This document shows positions 52,432 through 59,137 of a DNA stretch of 64,000 bases, piece by piece; positions within the stretch are counted from its first letter, which is position 1, and each line of letters starts with the position of its first letter. Source of the stretch: Flavobacterium zepuense (GTDB lineage: Bacteria > Bacteroidota > Bacteroidia > Flavobacteriales > Flavobacteriaceae); NCBI RefSeq assembly GCF_007097145.1, contig NZ_VJVZ01000005.1:62001-126000 (forward strand), written 5' to 3'. Both the position numbers and the translations under genes were made by a program. Below the pieces are notes generated by a model. It saw only the letters and a program-made list of their open reading frames with translations, searched no databases and had not been told where the DNA came from.

Positions 52432-52947
52432 AATGTTGTCAATTTGTTTTCTAAGTTCCTGCAGGGCACCATGTATACGTTTCTCTACCGCCTTAACGCT
52501 AATGCCTAATATCTCGGCAATTTCATGGTATTTCTTGCCGTCTATACGATGTAAAAGAAAAGCGCTGCGCTGTGCCTCACTTAAGCCCGCAATAGCATTT
52601 TGAAGCCTTACCTTAAACTGTTCCTCCTCCATAATAAACTCCGGGCTTTGGCTGTCGGTATGGCTGTGGTTGCCTTTTTTGCTGTACTCCAGCACCACCT
52701 TTTGGTGGGCTATCTGGTTAAGGGTGGTGTTGTTTGCTACGGTATATAAAAACGATTTGGCTTTTTCCGGCGGTACGCTGGCACAGTTTTCCCATAGCTT
52801 TATAAAAGCCTCCTGGGTAACATCTTCGGCCTGCTCTTCGTTACCAAACTTATAGTACAGGTAATTGCGGAGGGATTTTGCATGGCTCCTGAAAAAATTA
52901 GCGAACGTAAGTTCTTCGCAAATGCCTGTAGGGATATCCTTCTTCAT
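52426..52947 (-). CDS. ECF-type RNA polymerase sigma factor
   Basis: A 173-residue sigma factor of the FecI-like group. Region 2 (KFGNEEQAEDVTQEAFIKLW) and region 4 (KKYHEIAEILGISVKAVEKRIHGAL) are complete, with no N-terminal regions 1 or 3. It is followed by FecR and the TonB receptor on the same strand, with 46 bases between the sigma stop and FecR start. Released from FecR, it would direct transcription of the receptor. The 270 bases in front of it are AT-rich. Confidence 0.94.
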   Translation of the reverse strand: MKKDIPTGICEELTFANFFRSHAKSLRNYLYYKFGNEEQAEDVTQEAFIKLWENCASVPPEKAKSFLYTVANNTTLNQIAHQKVVLEYSKKGNHSHTDSQSPEFIMEEEQFKVRLQNAIAGLSEAQRSAFLLHRIDGKKYHEIAEILGISVKAVEKRIHGALQELRKQIDNIR

Positions 52948-53217
52948 TATGGCTTGTAAAAAGGCTGTTAAATTATAAATTTTTTTGATTGCAAAGCTTC
53001 AAAGCTATTTATTTTAATGAAGTTTGATAAAACGCTGATTTTATATTTAGATTTAAGGGGTGTTTTGTTAAAATACTAAACCGTTTTCGCTAAATACTAA
53101 ATCATAACATATCTTTGCTCAATTATAATAAAAATACAATTTAATATTGTTTTTTTTGCATCAGGAAAATACGGTATTCAAATGCCAATTAAAAAAACAA
53201 AAACCTAACTTAACATC

Positions 53218-53685
53218 ATGAAAAAATTAAATTTATTAGTAGCAGGCCTGGTTTGCTTTGCAACATTATCATGTTCAGACGACGATAAAACATCTGAAGT
53301 TGATAACACAAACATTACAGCTGTTGAAGATGCCATGCAATCGGGCTCATGGAAAATCACATCGTTTATTGAAGAAGGTAACGATGAAACTACCCATTTT
53401 GCCGGATATAATTTTACGTTTTCTGAAAATGGCGCCCTTAGGGCTGCAGACGGAACCACAACGATAAACGGAACATGGAGTGTAACACATAGTGATGACA
53501 GCAGCGATGATGACGATAGCAGCAGCCATGACGTAGATTTTAATATTGCTTTTGCAAACCCCGCTGAATTTACTGAGTTAAGCGATGATTGGGATATACT
53601 GGAGCGCAACGGCAATACCCTTAAACTTATAGATGTTAGCGGTGGTAACGGCGGCACTGATTATCTTACGTTTACAAAAAATTAA
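53218..53685 (+). CDS. lipocalin-like lipoprotein with acidic Ser/Asp loop
   Basis: A 155-residue lipoprotein: signal MKKLNLLVAGLVCFATLSC, lipid-modified Cys19. The mature part shows ITSFIEEGNDETTHFAGYNF and TINGTWSV, similar to lipocalin-like repeats seen in flavobacteria, and an unusual run DDSSDDDDSSSHDVD (residues ~100-114), which is a likely calcium-binding or flexible loop. It ends DYLTFTKN. A terminator (53712-53732) follows. It diverges from the sigma operon and sits at the edge of a regulator-rich region, so it might belong to the same regulon, but it has no AGGTAGGGT motif before it. Confidence 0.75.
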   Translation: MKKLNLLVAGLVCFATLSCSDDDKTSEVDNTNITAVEDAMQSGSWKITSFIEEGNDETTHFAGYNFTFSENGALRAADGTTTINGTWSVTHSDDSSDDDDSSSHDVDFNIAFANPAEFTELSDDWDILERNGNTLKLIDVSGGNGGTDYLTFTKN

Positions 53686-53711
53686 AGGTAACTATATACT
53701 ATTTTACATTC

Positions 53712-53736
53712 AAACCGCTGATAAGGCGGTTTTTGT
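53712..53736 (+). terminator. terminator of the 53218 lipoprotein gene
   Basis: AAACCGC / GCGGTTT stem with T run. Confidence 0.8.
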
Positions 53737-53764
53737 TTATGCAGATATGTTACTGGGTGTAAAT

Positions 53765-53977
53765 TTATTGTATTAACTCAAATGAGGTAATTTCCTCGAT
53801 TAGTTTTAGCCTTGAACTTGGAACTAACTTACCTTTTATCTTTACCATTCCACCATATTTGCCATGAGCATTGTAAGCAGTATTGTAGTCATCGGCATTT
53901 AAAATAGCTTTACATTTGACAGCCTCATTATCCAACGTTGACCACGAATGGGAAAAAATAAATGGCCGAGTGTAAAA
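53765..53977 (-). pseudogene. possible gene remnant
   Basis: On the minus strand a 70-codon frame open between two TAA stops has no good start codon; the only ATG is deep inside. The translation ends VPSSRLKLIEEITSFELIQ and contains AYNAHGKYGGMVKIKGKLVP, which looks like a real protein C-terminus, so it may be the end of a lost gene. I do not recognise a family. Confidence 0.35.
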
Positions 53978-54005
53978 TTATATATACTTACCAAATTAAA
54001 AATTA

Positions 54006-54014
54006 AGGTAGGGT
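54006..54014 (+). promoter_or_regulatory. AGGTAGGGT motif, copy 2
   Basis: Followed by TTTTTTAATACATAACTGTT, with an ATG 40 nt downstream of the motif start. The following stretch matches the sigma/FecR junction in CATAACTGTT and AATGAAAGA. Confidence 0.4.
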
Positions 54015-54039
54015 TTTTTAATACATAACTGTTTTAATA

Positions 54040-54139
54040 AACAGAATGAAAGATATTCCCCTGCTATGGGATAACAATATTTTGAAAAAGAAAACTCCCC
54101 TACATGCATTTAAGCCGGCTTTACGAGTCGGCTTTTTTT
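54040..54139 (+). ncRNA. candidate small transcript or micro-ORF between motif and terminator
   Basis: From the AGGTAGGGT motif to a terminator (AAGCCG / CGGCTT, 54112-54134, followed by eight T) there are about 100 bases. An ATG at 54046 opens a 37-codon frame beginning MKDIPLLWDNN, a little like the FecR N-terminus MKDDVTLARW, but the frame runs through the terminator. Either a small RNA or the relic of a FecR-like gene. Confidence 0.3.
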
Positions 54140-54140
54140 T
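54112..54140 (+). terminator. terminator of the short unit before the LamG gene
   Basis: AAGCCG / CGGCTT stem with an 11-base loop and eight T. It ends before the copy 3 motif at 54154. Confidence 0.75.
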
Positions 54141-54153
54141 ATTTTTTATTTTA

Positions 54154-54162
54154 AGGTAGGGT
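54154..54162 (+). promoter_or_regulatory. AGGTAGGGT motif, copy 3, upstream of the LamG lipoprotein
   Basis: Followed by ATTTTAAAAGTGGTTTGTTA and a LamG gene ATG 56 nt away. Same layout as the sigma/FecR junction. Confidence 0.45.
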
Positions 54163-54209
54163 ATTTTAAAAGTGGTTTGTTATTATAGCATCAATCATCA
54201 TATCAAACA

Positions 54210-55583
54210 ATGAAGAGTTATATTAAAATAGCGATTTACATCCTGCTCGCATCATTTATTACGATTGCCTGCCAGGACGATTCGGTTACCGAGAATAATA
54301 ACGATGCTCTTGGGCCCACATCGCAGCTTACCGCTATTTTAACAGCCCTTACAGCAAATGAATCTACCGAAATTAACGTAATAGACAGCACGGCCTGCTT
54401 TAATATTAAACTTCCGGTTGGCGTGGTTGCTAACGGGCAGCAAATTACGGTGTCATCTGAAAATGATTATGCTGCTGTTGAAGCCGTTTTTAACCAAAGT
54501 AATGATGATATAGATCAGCTTACTTATGTTTATCCTATTACGGTAGTGTATGCAAACTACAGTGAGTTTGAGGTTGGCAGTGAGCAGGAATACAATACCA
54601 TATTAAATGCCTGTAACTTTAACCCGCAATATATTAGCAGCAATTGTGTGGCTATTAACTTCCCCATAACGGTATTTGGCTACAACAGTGGTTTCCAGAT
54701 GGAAAACACCTACGAGCTTACCACTGATGCCGAGCTGTATAACATACTGCTTAACCTTTCGGCTAACGAATATTATGCAATAAGTTACCCTATTACGCTT
54801 ACTTTAAATGGCCAGCAAATGATTACGGTAAACAGCAATACAGAGTTAGAGCAGGCTATTGTAAATGGCGTAACTAACTGTAGCAACGAACCAACTGAAC
54901 CTGTTGGGTGCCAAAACCCCGGAGTGCTTACACAAGACCTTGTAATATATATGCCGTTTAGCAATAATGTGTACGACCTTAAAGGCGCTGCCGTTACCGC
55001 TCCGGCCGATACTACTTTTGTAGCTGACAGGAATAACAATGCTAAATGCGCCATTTCGTTTAACGGAAGCCAATCACTTCAGATAGCATCTACCGCAGCA
55101 AATGCATTAGTAGATGGTGATGAGTTAAGCATAAGCCTTTGGTTCAGGATGCAAAATACTGTAGGCGGCGATTTTGAAGCTCTGTTCTCGAAAAGCAATA
55201 ACAATGCGGCAGGATTTTATTTAGCGGTATATGATGGTAATACACCAATGTTTGGCTTAACCCCAAATGCTCCCCAGTACAACCAAATATGGGATGATAA
55301 CTGGAACCAGGACCCTGATTTATGGCAGGATACTACCAACTGGCACCATCTTGTTATTACCCTTAATGTTAATTACGAGGCTAAATTGTACCGCGACGGT
55401 ATTTTACAAAATACAGAGGCACTTATTAACGGTGCTATAGGAACTGATGCTTTGGCATATTTTATTGGGCAGGACTTTACGGGGTACCTGGATGACCTTA
55501 GGGTGTATAAAAAGGTACTCTCGGCTACAGAGGTGCAAACCCTCTTTGAGCTGGAAGGCGACTGCAATACGTGTTTAGAATAG
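54210..55583 (+). CDS. LamG-domain lipoprotein with four N-terminal repeats
   Basis: A 457-residue surface lipoprotein with signal MKSYIKIAIYILLASFITIAC (Cys21). Residues ~60-235 contain four tandem repeats of ~40-45 residues, each like YPITV...(E)...(S/N)..EL/EY, beginning IKLPVGVVANGQQIT, YVYPITVVYANYSEF, INFPITVFGYNSGFQ and ISYPITLTLNGQQMI. A concanavalin-type LamG/laminin-G domain follows (about 245-450, VIYMPFSNNVYDLKGAAV...YLDDLRVYKKVLSATEV), likely carbohydrate binding. An AGGTAGGGT motif upstream suggests control by the sigma/FecR system. A terminator follows. No T9SS signal is present. Confidence 0.85.
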   Translation: MKSYIKIAIYILLASFITIACQDDSVTENNNDALGPTSQLTAILTALTANESTEINVIDSTACFNIKLPVGVVANGQQITVSSENDYAAVEAVFNQSNDDIDQLTYVYPITVVYANYSEFEVGSEQEYNTILNACNFNPQYISSNCVAINFPITVFGYNSGFQMENTYELTTDAELYNILLNLSANEYYAISYPITLTLNGQQMITVNSNTELEQAIVNGVTNCSNEPTEPVGCQNPGVLTQDLVIYMPFSNNVYDLKGAAVTAPADTTFVADRNNNAKCAISFNGSQSLQIASTAANALVDGDELSISLWFRMQNTVGGDFEALFSKSNNNAAGFYLAVYDGNTPMFGLTPNAPQYNQIWDDNWNQDPDLWQDTTNWHHLVITLNVNYEAKLYRDGILQNTEALINGAIGTDALAYFIGQDFTGYLDDLRVYKKVLSATEVQTLFELEGDCNTCLE

Positions 55584-55620
55584 TTGTGTTTTTTTAAATA
55601 TTCAAGTTTTTTTCCCAGAA

Positions 55621-55647
55621 AACCGGCTCTTTCCCAAGCCGGTTTTT
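55621..55647 (+). terminator. LamG gene terminator (T1)
   Basis: AACCGGCT / AGCCGGTT stem and T run. Confidence 0.85.
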
Positions 55648-55676
55648 ATTTTTTAAATTTTTTACATTTCCCACGC

Positions 55677-55700
55677 AACCTTTTTATTTTCCTCCGACTA
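55677..55700 (+). promoter_or_regulatory. ECF-type promoter-like element
   Basis: AACC (55677-55680) and CGACTA (55695-55700) are 14 bases apart with a T-rich spacer, in the manner of a typical ECF sigma promoter. It is followed by no long gene. Confidence 0.35.
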
Positions 55701-55705
55701 ATAAT

Positions 55706-55808
55706 AAATGACCTTAGAAATATAGTCATCAGTACACTAAAGTATAGTTGTGTTTTTTTTAAATATTCAAGTTTTCCTAAAAACCGGTCCCTCATCTGGC
55801 CGGTTTTT
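55706..55808 (+). ncRNA. candidate small RNA between ECF-like promoter and terminator
   Basis: About 100 bases from the ECF-like promoter to terminator T2 (55779-55808). Only a 5-codon ATG frame is visible, so the transcript would be non-coding. Confidence 0.28.
55779..55808 (+). terminator. terminator T2
   Basis: ACCGG / CCGGT hairpin around TCCCTCATCTGG followed by TTTT. Confidence 0.75.
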
Positions 55809-55831
55809 AAAAATGTTTTTCTTTATGTGTT

Positions 55832-55856
55832 AAGCATTATTGGTTAGAATGCTTAA
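55832..55856 (+). other. stem-loop between T2 and T3
   Basis: TAAGCATT / AATGCTTA form an 8-bp stem with a 9-base loop in non-coding DNA. Confidence 0.5.
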
Positions 55857-55872
55857 ATGTGTGTTATAAATT

Positions 55873-55898
55873 ACCGGTCCCTCATCTGGCCGGTTTTT
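55873..55898 (+). terminator. terminator T3
   Basis: Same hairpin as T2 (identical ACCGGTCCCTCATCTGGCCG) with seven T. Confidence 0.75.
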
Positions 55899-55933
55899 TT
55901 GTACAAAATTTTTACAAATAAAATCACTCTGTA

Positions 55934-55942
55934 AAGTAGGGT
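55934..55942 (+). promoter_or_regulatory. AAGTAGGGT motif, copy 4
   Basis: One base different from AGGTAGGGT, followed by TTATAAGGC; an ATG lies 39 nt downstream but opens only a 16-codon frame. The unit ends at the terminator at 56059. Confidence 0.33.
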
Positions 55943-56058
55943 TTATAAGGCTTTACATGTTTATTGTAAAAATGGGTAACCCGGGAAATGTTTATAATGG
56001 CCAATTATATTGCATTTTTTAACCGGACCTTTTTTATAGTATTATATAGGTTTAAATT

Positions 56059-56085
56059 AGCTCCTTAACGGGAGCTGATTTTTTT
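56059..56085 (+). terminator. terminator before ffh
   Basis: AGCTCC / GGAGCT stem with a TTAACG loop, then GA and seven T. Confidence 0.8.
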
Positions 56086-56120
56086 ATAGGGCTAACCCTC
56101 TAACTTCAAAATCAAATTCT

Positions 56121-56128
56121 TAAATTTG
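56121..56128 (+). promoter_or_regulatory. -7 box of ffh
   Basis: TAAATTTG, exact TAnnTTTG match, 28 nt before the ATG. Confidence 0.6.
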
Positions 56129-56156
56129 CACCTCTATAAAAAAGAAACCATAAATT

Positions 56157-57497
56157 ATGTTTGATAATTTAAGCGATAAATTAGATAAGGCTTTTCACAT
56201 CCTTAAAGGGCACGGAAAGATAACCGATGTAAACGTTGCCGACACCCTTAAAGAGGTGCGCCGCGCTTTACTTGATGCCGACGTTAACTTTAAGATTGCT
56301 AAAGACTTTACTACCCGCGTTAGGGATAAGGCCATAGGCGAAAATGTACTTACAACCCTGCAGCCGGGCCAACTTATGGTTAAGATCGTTAAAGACGAAC
56401 TTACAGAGCTTATGGGTGGCGATGCTGCCGGCATAAACCTAAGCGGTACCCCAACGGTAATACTAATGTCGGGTTTACAGGGATCGGGTAAAACAACCTT
56501 CTCCGGTAAGCTTGCCAATTACCTTAAAACTAAAAAGAATAAAAAGCCATTATTGGTAGCATGTGATATTTACCGCCCAGCGGCTATAAATCAGCTGCAC
56601 GTAGTGGGTGGTCAGATAGGTGTAGAGGTATATAGCGAAGAAGGCAACCGCAACCCGGTAGAAATTGCCCAGAATGCTATTAAGCACGCCAAGGCTAACG
56701 GCTTTAACGTGGTTATTGTAGATACCGCCGGCCGTTTAGCGGTAGATGAGGAAATGATGAACGAGATCGCTAACGTTCATAAAGCTATTGAGCCGCAGGA
56801 AACCCTGTTTGTTGTAGATGCCATGACAGGTCAGGATGCTGTTAATACTGCTAAAGCGTTTAACGACAGGCTTGATTTTGACGGTGTTATACTTACCAAA
56901 CTTGATGGTGATACCCGTGGTGGTGCCGCTATTACCATTAAATCGGTTGTAAACAAGCCAATTAAATTTGTGGGTACGGGCGAAAAGATGGAAGCTATAG
57001 ATGTTTTCTATCCGGCACGTATGGCAGAGCGTATTCTTGGTATGGGCGACGTGGTATCGTTAGTAGAACGTGCACAGGAGCAGTATGACGAAGAAGAGGC
57101 GCGCAAACTACAAAAGAAGATTGCCAAGAACGAATTTGGTTTTGATGATTTTCTTAGCCAGATACAGCAGGTTAAAAAAATGGGTAACATGAAAGACCTT
57201 GTAGGCATGATACCTGGCGCAGGTAAAGCGTTAAAAGATGTAGAGATAGAAGATGATGCCTTTAAGCATATTGAGGCTATAATACACTCTATGACGCCTG
57301 CAGAGCGTAGCAAACCGGCCGTGCTTGATGCTAAACGTAAAACAAGGATAGCAAAAGGTAGCGGTACATCAATCCAGCAGGTTAACCAGTTGCTTAAGCA
57401 GTTTGACCAAATGAGTAAAATGATGAAGATGATGCAGGGTGGCGCAGGCAAAAACCTTATGAGGATGATGGGTGGCATGAAAGGGATGAAACCGTAA
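56157..57497 (+). CDS. ffh: signal recognition particle protein Ffh
   Basis: The SRP GTPase binds signal peptides of nascent inner-membrane proteins. N-domain, then G-domain with GLQGSGKTT (about 104-112), DTAGR (about 190-194), TKLDGDTRGGA (about 247-257), and a C-terminal methionine-rich M domain (MSKMMKMMQGGAGKNLMRMM). Length is 446. It has its own promoter box and lies downstream of a terminator, so it is probably independent of the preceding region. The 4.5S-type RNA gene was not seen. Confidence 0.96.
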   Translation: MFDNLSDKLDKAFHILKGHGKITDVNVADTLKEVRRALLDADVNFKIAKDFTTRVRDKAIGENVLTTLQPGQLMVKIVKDELTELMGGDAAGINLSGTPTVILMSGLQGSGKTTFSGKLANYLKTKKNKKPLLVACDIYRPAAINQLHVVGGQIGVEVYSEEGNRNPVEIAQNAIKHAKANGFNVVIVDTAGRLAVDEEMMNEIANVHKAIEPQETLFVVDAMTGQDAVNTAKAFNDRLDFDGVILTKLDGDTRGGAAITIKSVVNKPIKFVGTGEKMEAIDVFYPARMAERILGMGDVVSLVERAQEQYDEEEARKLQKKIAKNEFGFDDFLSQIQQVKKMGNMKDLVGMIPGAGKALKDVEIEDDAFKHIEAIIHSMTPAERSKPAVLDAKRKTRIAKGSGTSIQQVNQLLKQFDQMSKMMKMMQGGAGKNLMRMMGGMKGMKP

Positions 57498-57512
57498 ATT
57501 TTAGTTTTATTT

Positions 57513-57643
57513 GTTTAAGGTTTCAGGTTTCAAGTTGTTCACTCTGTCCCTTAACCATTTATAACTAATAGTTTATAATATAAAAACTACTAACATAAAG
57601 TTTTTCACGTACTTGGGGTAACCTGAAACCTGAAACTTTAAAC
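57513..57643 (+). repeat. inverted repeat in the ffh-folD gap
   Basis: GTTTAAGGTTTCAGGTTTCA (57513-57532) and its near-exact inverse complement (57622-57643) bracket about 87 bases just before the folD start. Confidence 0.6.
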
Positions 57644-57655
57644 CTGAAACGAAAG

Positions 57656-58540
57656 ATGAAGTTATTAGACGGAAAAAAAGTCTCGGAAGACATTAAAGTC
57701 GAACTTGCCGAGATCGTAAATAAAATGAAGGCCAATGGCGAAAAGGTGCCTCACCTTGCCGCGGTTATTGTGGGTAACGATGGCGCAAGCCTTACCTATG
57801 TGGGCAGCAAAGTAAAAGCCTGTGAGCGTATAGGTTTTGAGAGTACGCTTATAAAACTGCCAAGCACAATATCGGAGCTGGAGCTGCTTCAAAAAATCGA
57901 AGAGCTAAACCAAAATGATGATATTGATGGTTTTATAGTTCAGCTGCCATTGCCTAAACAAATAGATGAGCAAAAAGTACTAATGGCTATAGATCCAAGT
58001 AAGGATGTGGATGGTTTTCACCCGGAGAACTTTGGTAAAATGGCGCTGGATATGACAACGTTTATACCGGCTACACCCTTTGGCATCTTAGAGCTTTTAG
58101 AACGTTATAATGTAGAAACTGCTGGTAAACATACCGTAGTTATAGGCCGTAGCCACATTGTGGGCCGCCCTATGAGCATATTAATGGGCCGCAAGGGTTT
58201 TCCCGGTAACAGTACCGTTACGCTTACACACAGCCACACAAAGAATATTAGCCAGATAACTACCCAGGCCGATATTATTATCACTGCCCTTGGTGTACCT
58301 AATTACCTTAAAGCCGAAATGGTTAAGGATGATGTTGTGGTGATAGATGTGGGTATTACCCGTGTTGCCGATGACACAACCGAAAAAGGTTACCGCATTA
58401 CAGGCGACGTTGATTTTGAGAACGTGAGCAAAAAAGCATCATTCATTACCCCGGTTCCCGGTGGTGTTGGGCCTATGACGATTGCCATGCTGCTTAAAAA
58501 TACCCTCCTTGCCCGCGAAATGAGAAAAGCGAAACAATAA
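57656..58540 (+). CDS. folD: methylene-THF dehydrogenase/cyclohydrolase
   Basis: The bifunctional one-carbon enzyme of 294 residues. Active-site marks are YVGSKVKACERIG (Tyr and Lys), VQLPLPKQID, DVDGFHPENFG, GRSHIVGRPMSILM (NADP binding) and TPVPGGVGPMTIAMLLKNT. A terminator follows immediately (58561-58592). The ATG at 57656 directly follows an inverted repeat arm. Confidence 0.96.
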   Translation: MKLLDGKKVSEDIKVELAEIVNKMKANGEKVPHLAAVIVGNDGASLTYVGSKVKACERIGFESTLIKLPSTISELELLQKIEELNQNDDIDGFIVQLPLPKQIDEQKVLMAIDPSKDVDGFHPENFGKMALDMTTFIPATPFGILELLERYNVETAGKHTVVIGRSHIVGRPMSILMGRKGFPGNSTVTLTHSHTKNISQITTQADIIITALGVPNYLKAEMVKDDVVVIDVGITRVADDTTEKGYRITGDVDFENVSKKASFITPVPGGVGPMTIAMLLKNTLLAREMRKAKQ

Positions 58541-58560
58541 GCTTATCCTGATATAAATAC

Positions 58561-58592
58561 AAATCCCGACTGTGAAAGCAGTCGGGATTTTT
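58561..58592 (+). terminator. folD terminator
   Basis: AAATCCCGACT / AGTCGGGATTT stem with a T run. Confidence 0.9.
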
Positions 58593-58631
58593 TGTTATTC
58601 CATCTTTTCGAAACCTTTTTTCTAAGTAGCC

Positions 58632-58692
58632 CTCGCTAACGCGAGCCTCTTGGCTCGTGCCGCTAATTAATATTCACGAGCGAGACGCTCGC
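58632..58692. repeat. REP-like double hairpin
   Basis: CTCGC/GCGAG at 58632-58645, GAGCC/GGCTC at 58643-58656, CGAGC/GCTCG near 58678-58692, and a larger GCTCGTG...CACGAGC pair around CCGCTAATTAATATT. GC-rich sequence unlike its surroundings, typical of dispersed REP elements. Confidence 0.6.
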
Positions 58693-58769
58693 GCCAGCAA
58701 AAGCATCTAAAATCATCTCCAAACAAAAAATCCTCTTCAAGCAAGGCTTTCATATACAATCAAAACTGT

Positions 58770-58991
58770 TTAATCATTATCAATCTTATAGCCCAGTTTT
58801 ACCATACTTTCAATAGTAAGGGTAAACGCCTTTTTAGAGAGGCCAAGAGGCAGCTTGGGCTTAAGGTGGGCCACCTCGGTTTTAGAGTCGGCGTCATACA
58901 CATAGGCATCAACCTGGTAGCGTACGTTCTCAGTAGGGTTGTATATAGTATTGCCGGCTTCTATATCAGTGTCTTTAGTTATTTTTATCAT
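58770..58991 (-). CDS. small conserved protein of unknown function
   Basis: A 73-residue soluble protein (MIKITKDTDIEAGNTIYNPT...). Beta-rich start, then KPKLPLGLSKKAFTLTIESM and an ending KLGYKIDND. There is no signal peptide or Cys. The frame has no nearby competitor and its AUG follows the box-like AAAGGT. I do not recognise a family. Confidence 0.55.
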   Translation of the reverse strand: MIKITKDTDIEAGNTIYNPTENVRYQVDAYVYDADSKTEVAHLKPKLPLGLSKKAFTLTIESMVKLGYKIDND

Positions 58992-59054
58992 CTTTTAAAG
59001 GTAATGTAAATAATTGTAAACTAATAAGATAATGGTGTTTACTGGTGTTATACA

Positions 59055-59088
59055 TAAAAAAAGCCCTTCCGTTTTAGCGGAAGGGCTT
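59055..59088 (-). terminator. terminator of the T9SS gene at 59138
   Basis: AAGCCCTTCCG / CGGAAGGGCTT stem with an A run on its left, giving the U run on the minus strand. Confidence 0.88.
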
Positions 59089-59137
59089 CAAAGTAATTAA
59101 AAAGTGGAGTAGCCTCTCTTAGTGCAAGAGTTTACGG

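Larger units (their letters stand above)
55579..55810 (+). repeat. direct duplication of the LamG gene's 3' flank
   Basis: ATAGTTGTG, a T run and AAATATTCAAGTTTT appear at 55579-55610 and at 55744-55775, 165 bases apart; both copies lead to a CCGG...CCGG hairpin with a T run. The stretch between carries an ECF-like promoter. Confidence 0.65.

Noticed and set aside
55584..55847. 87-codon frame across terminators T1 and T2
   Set aside because: It reads through two intrinsic terminators and is phenylalanine-rich, reflecting T runs.
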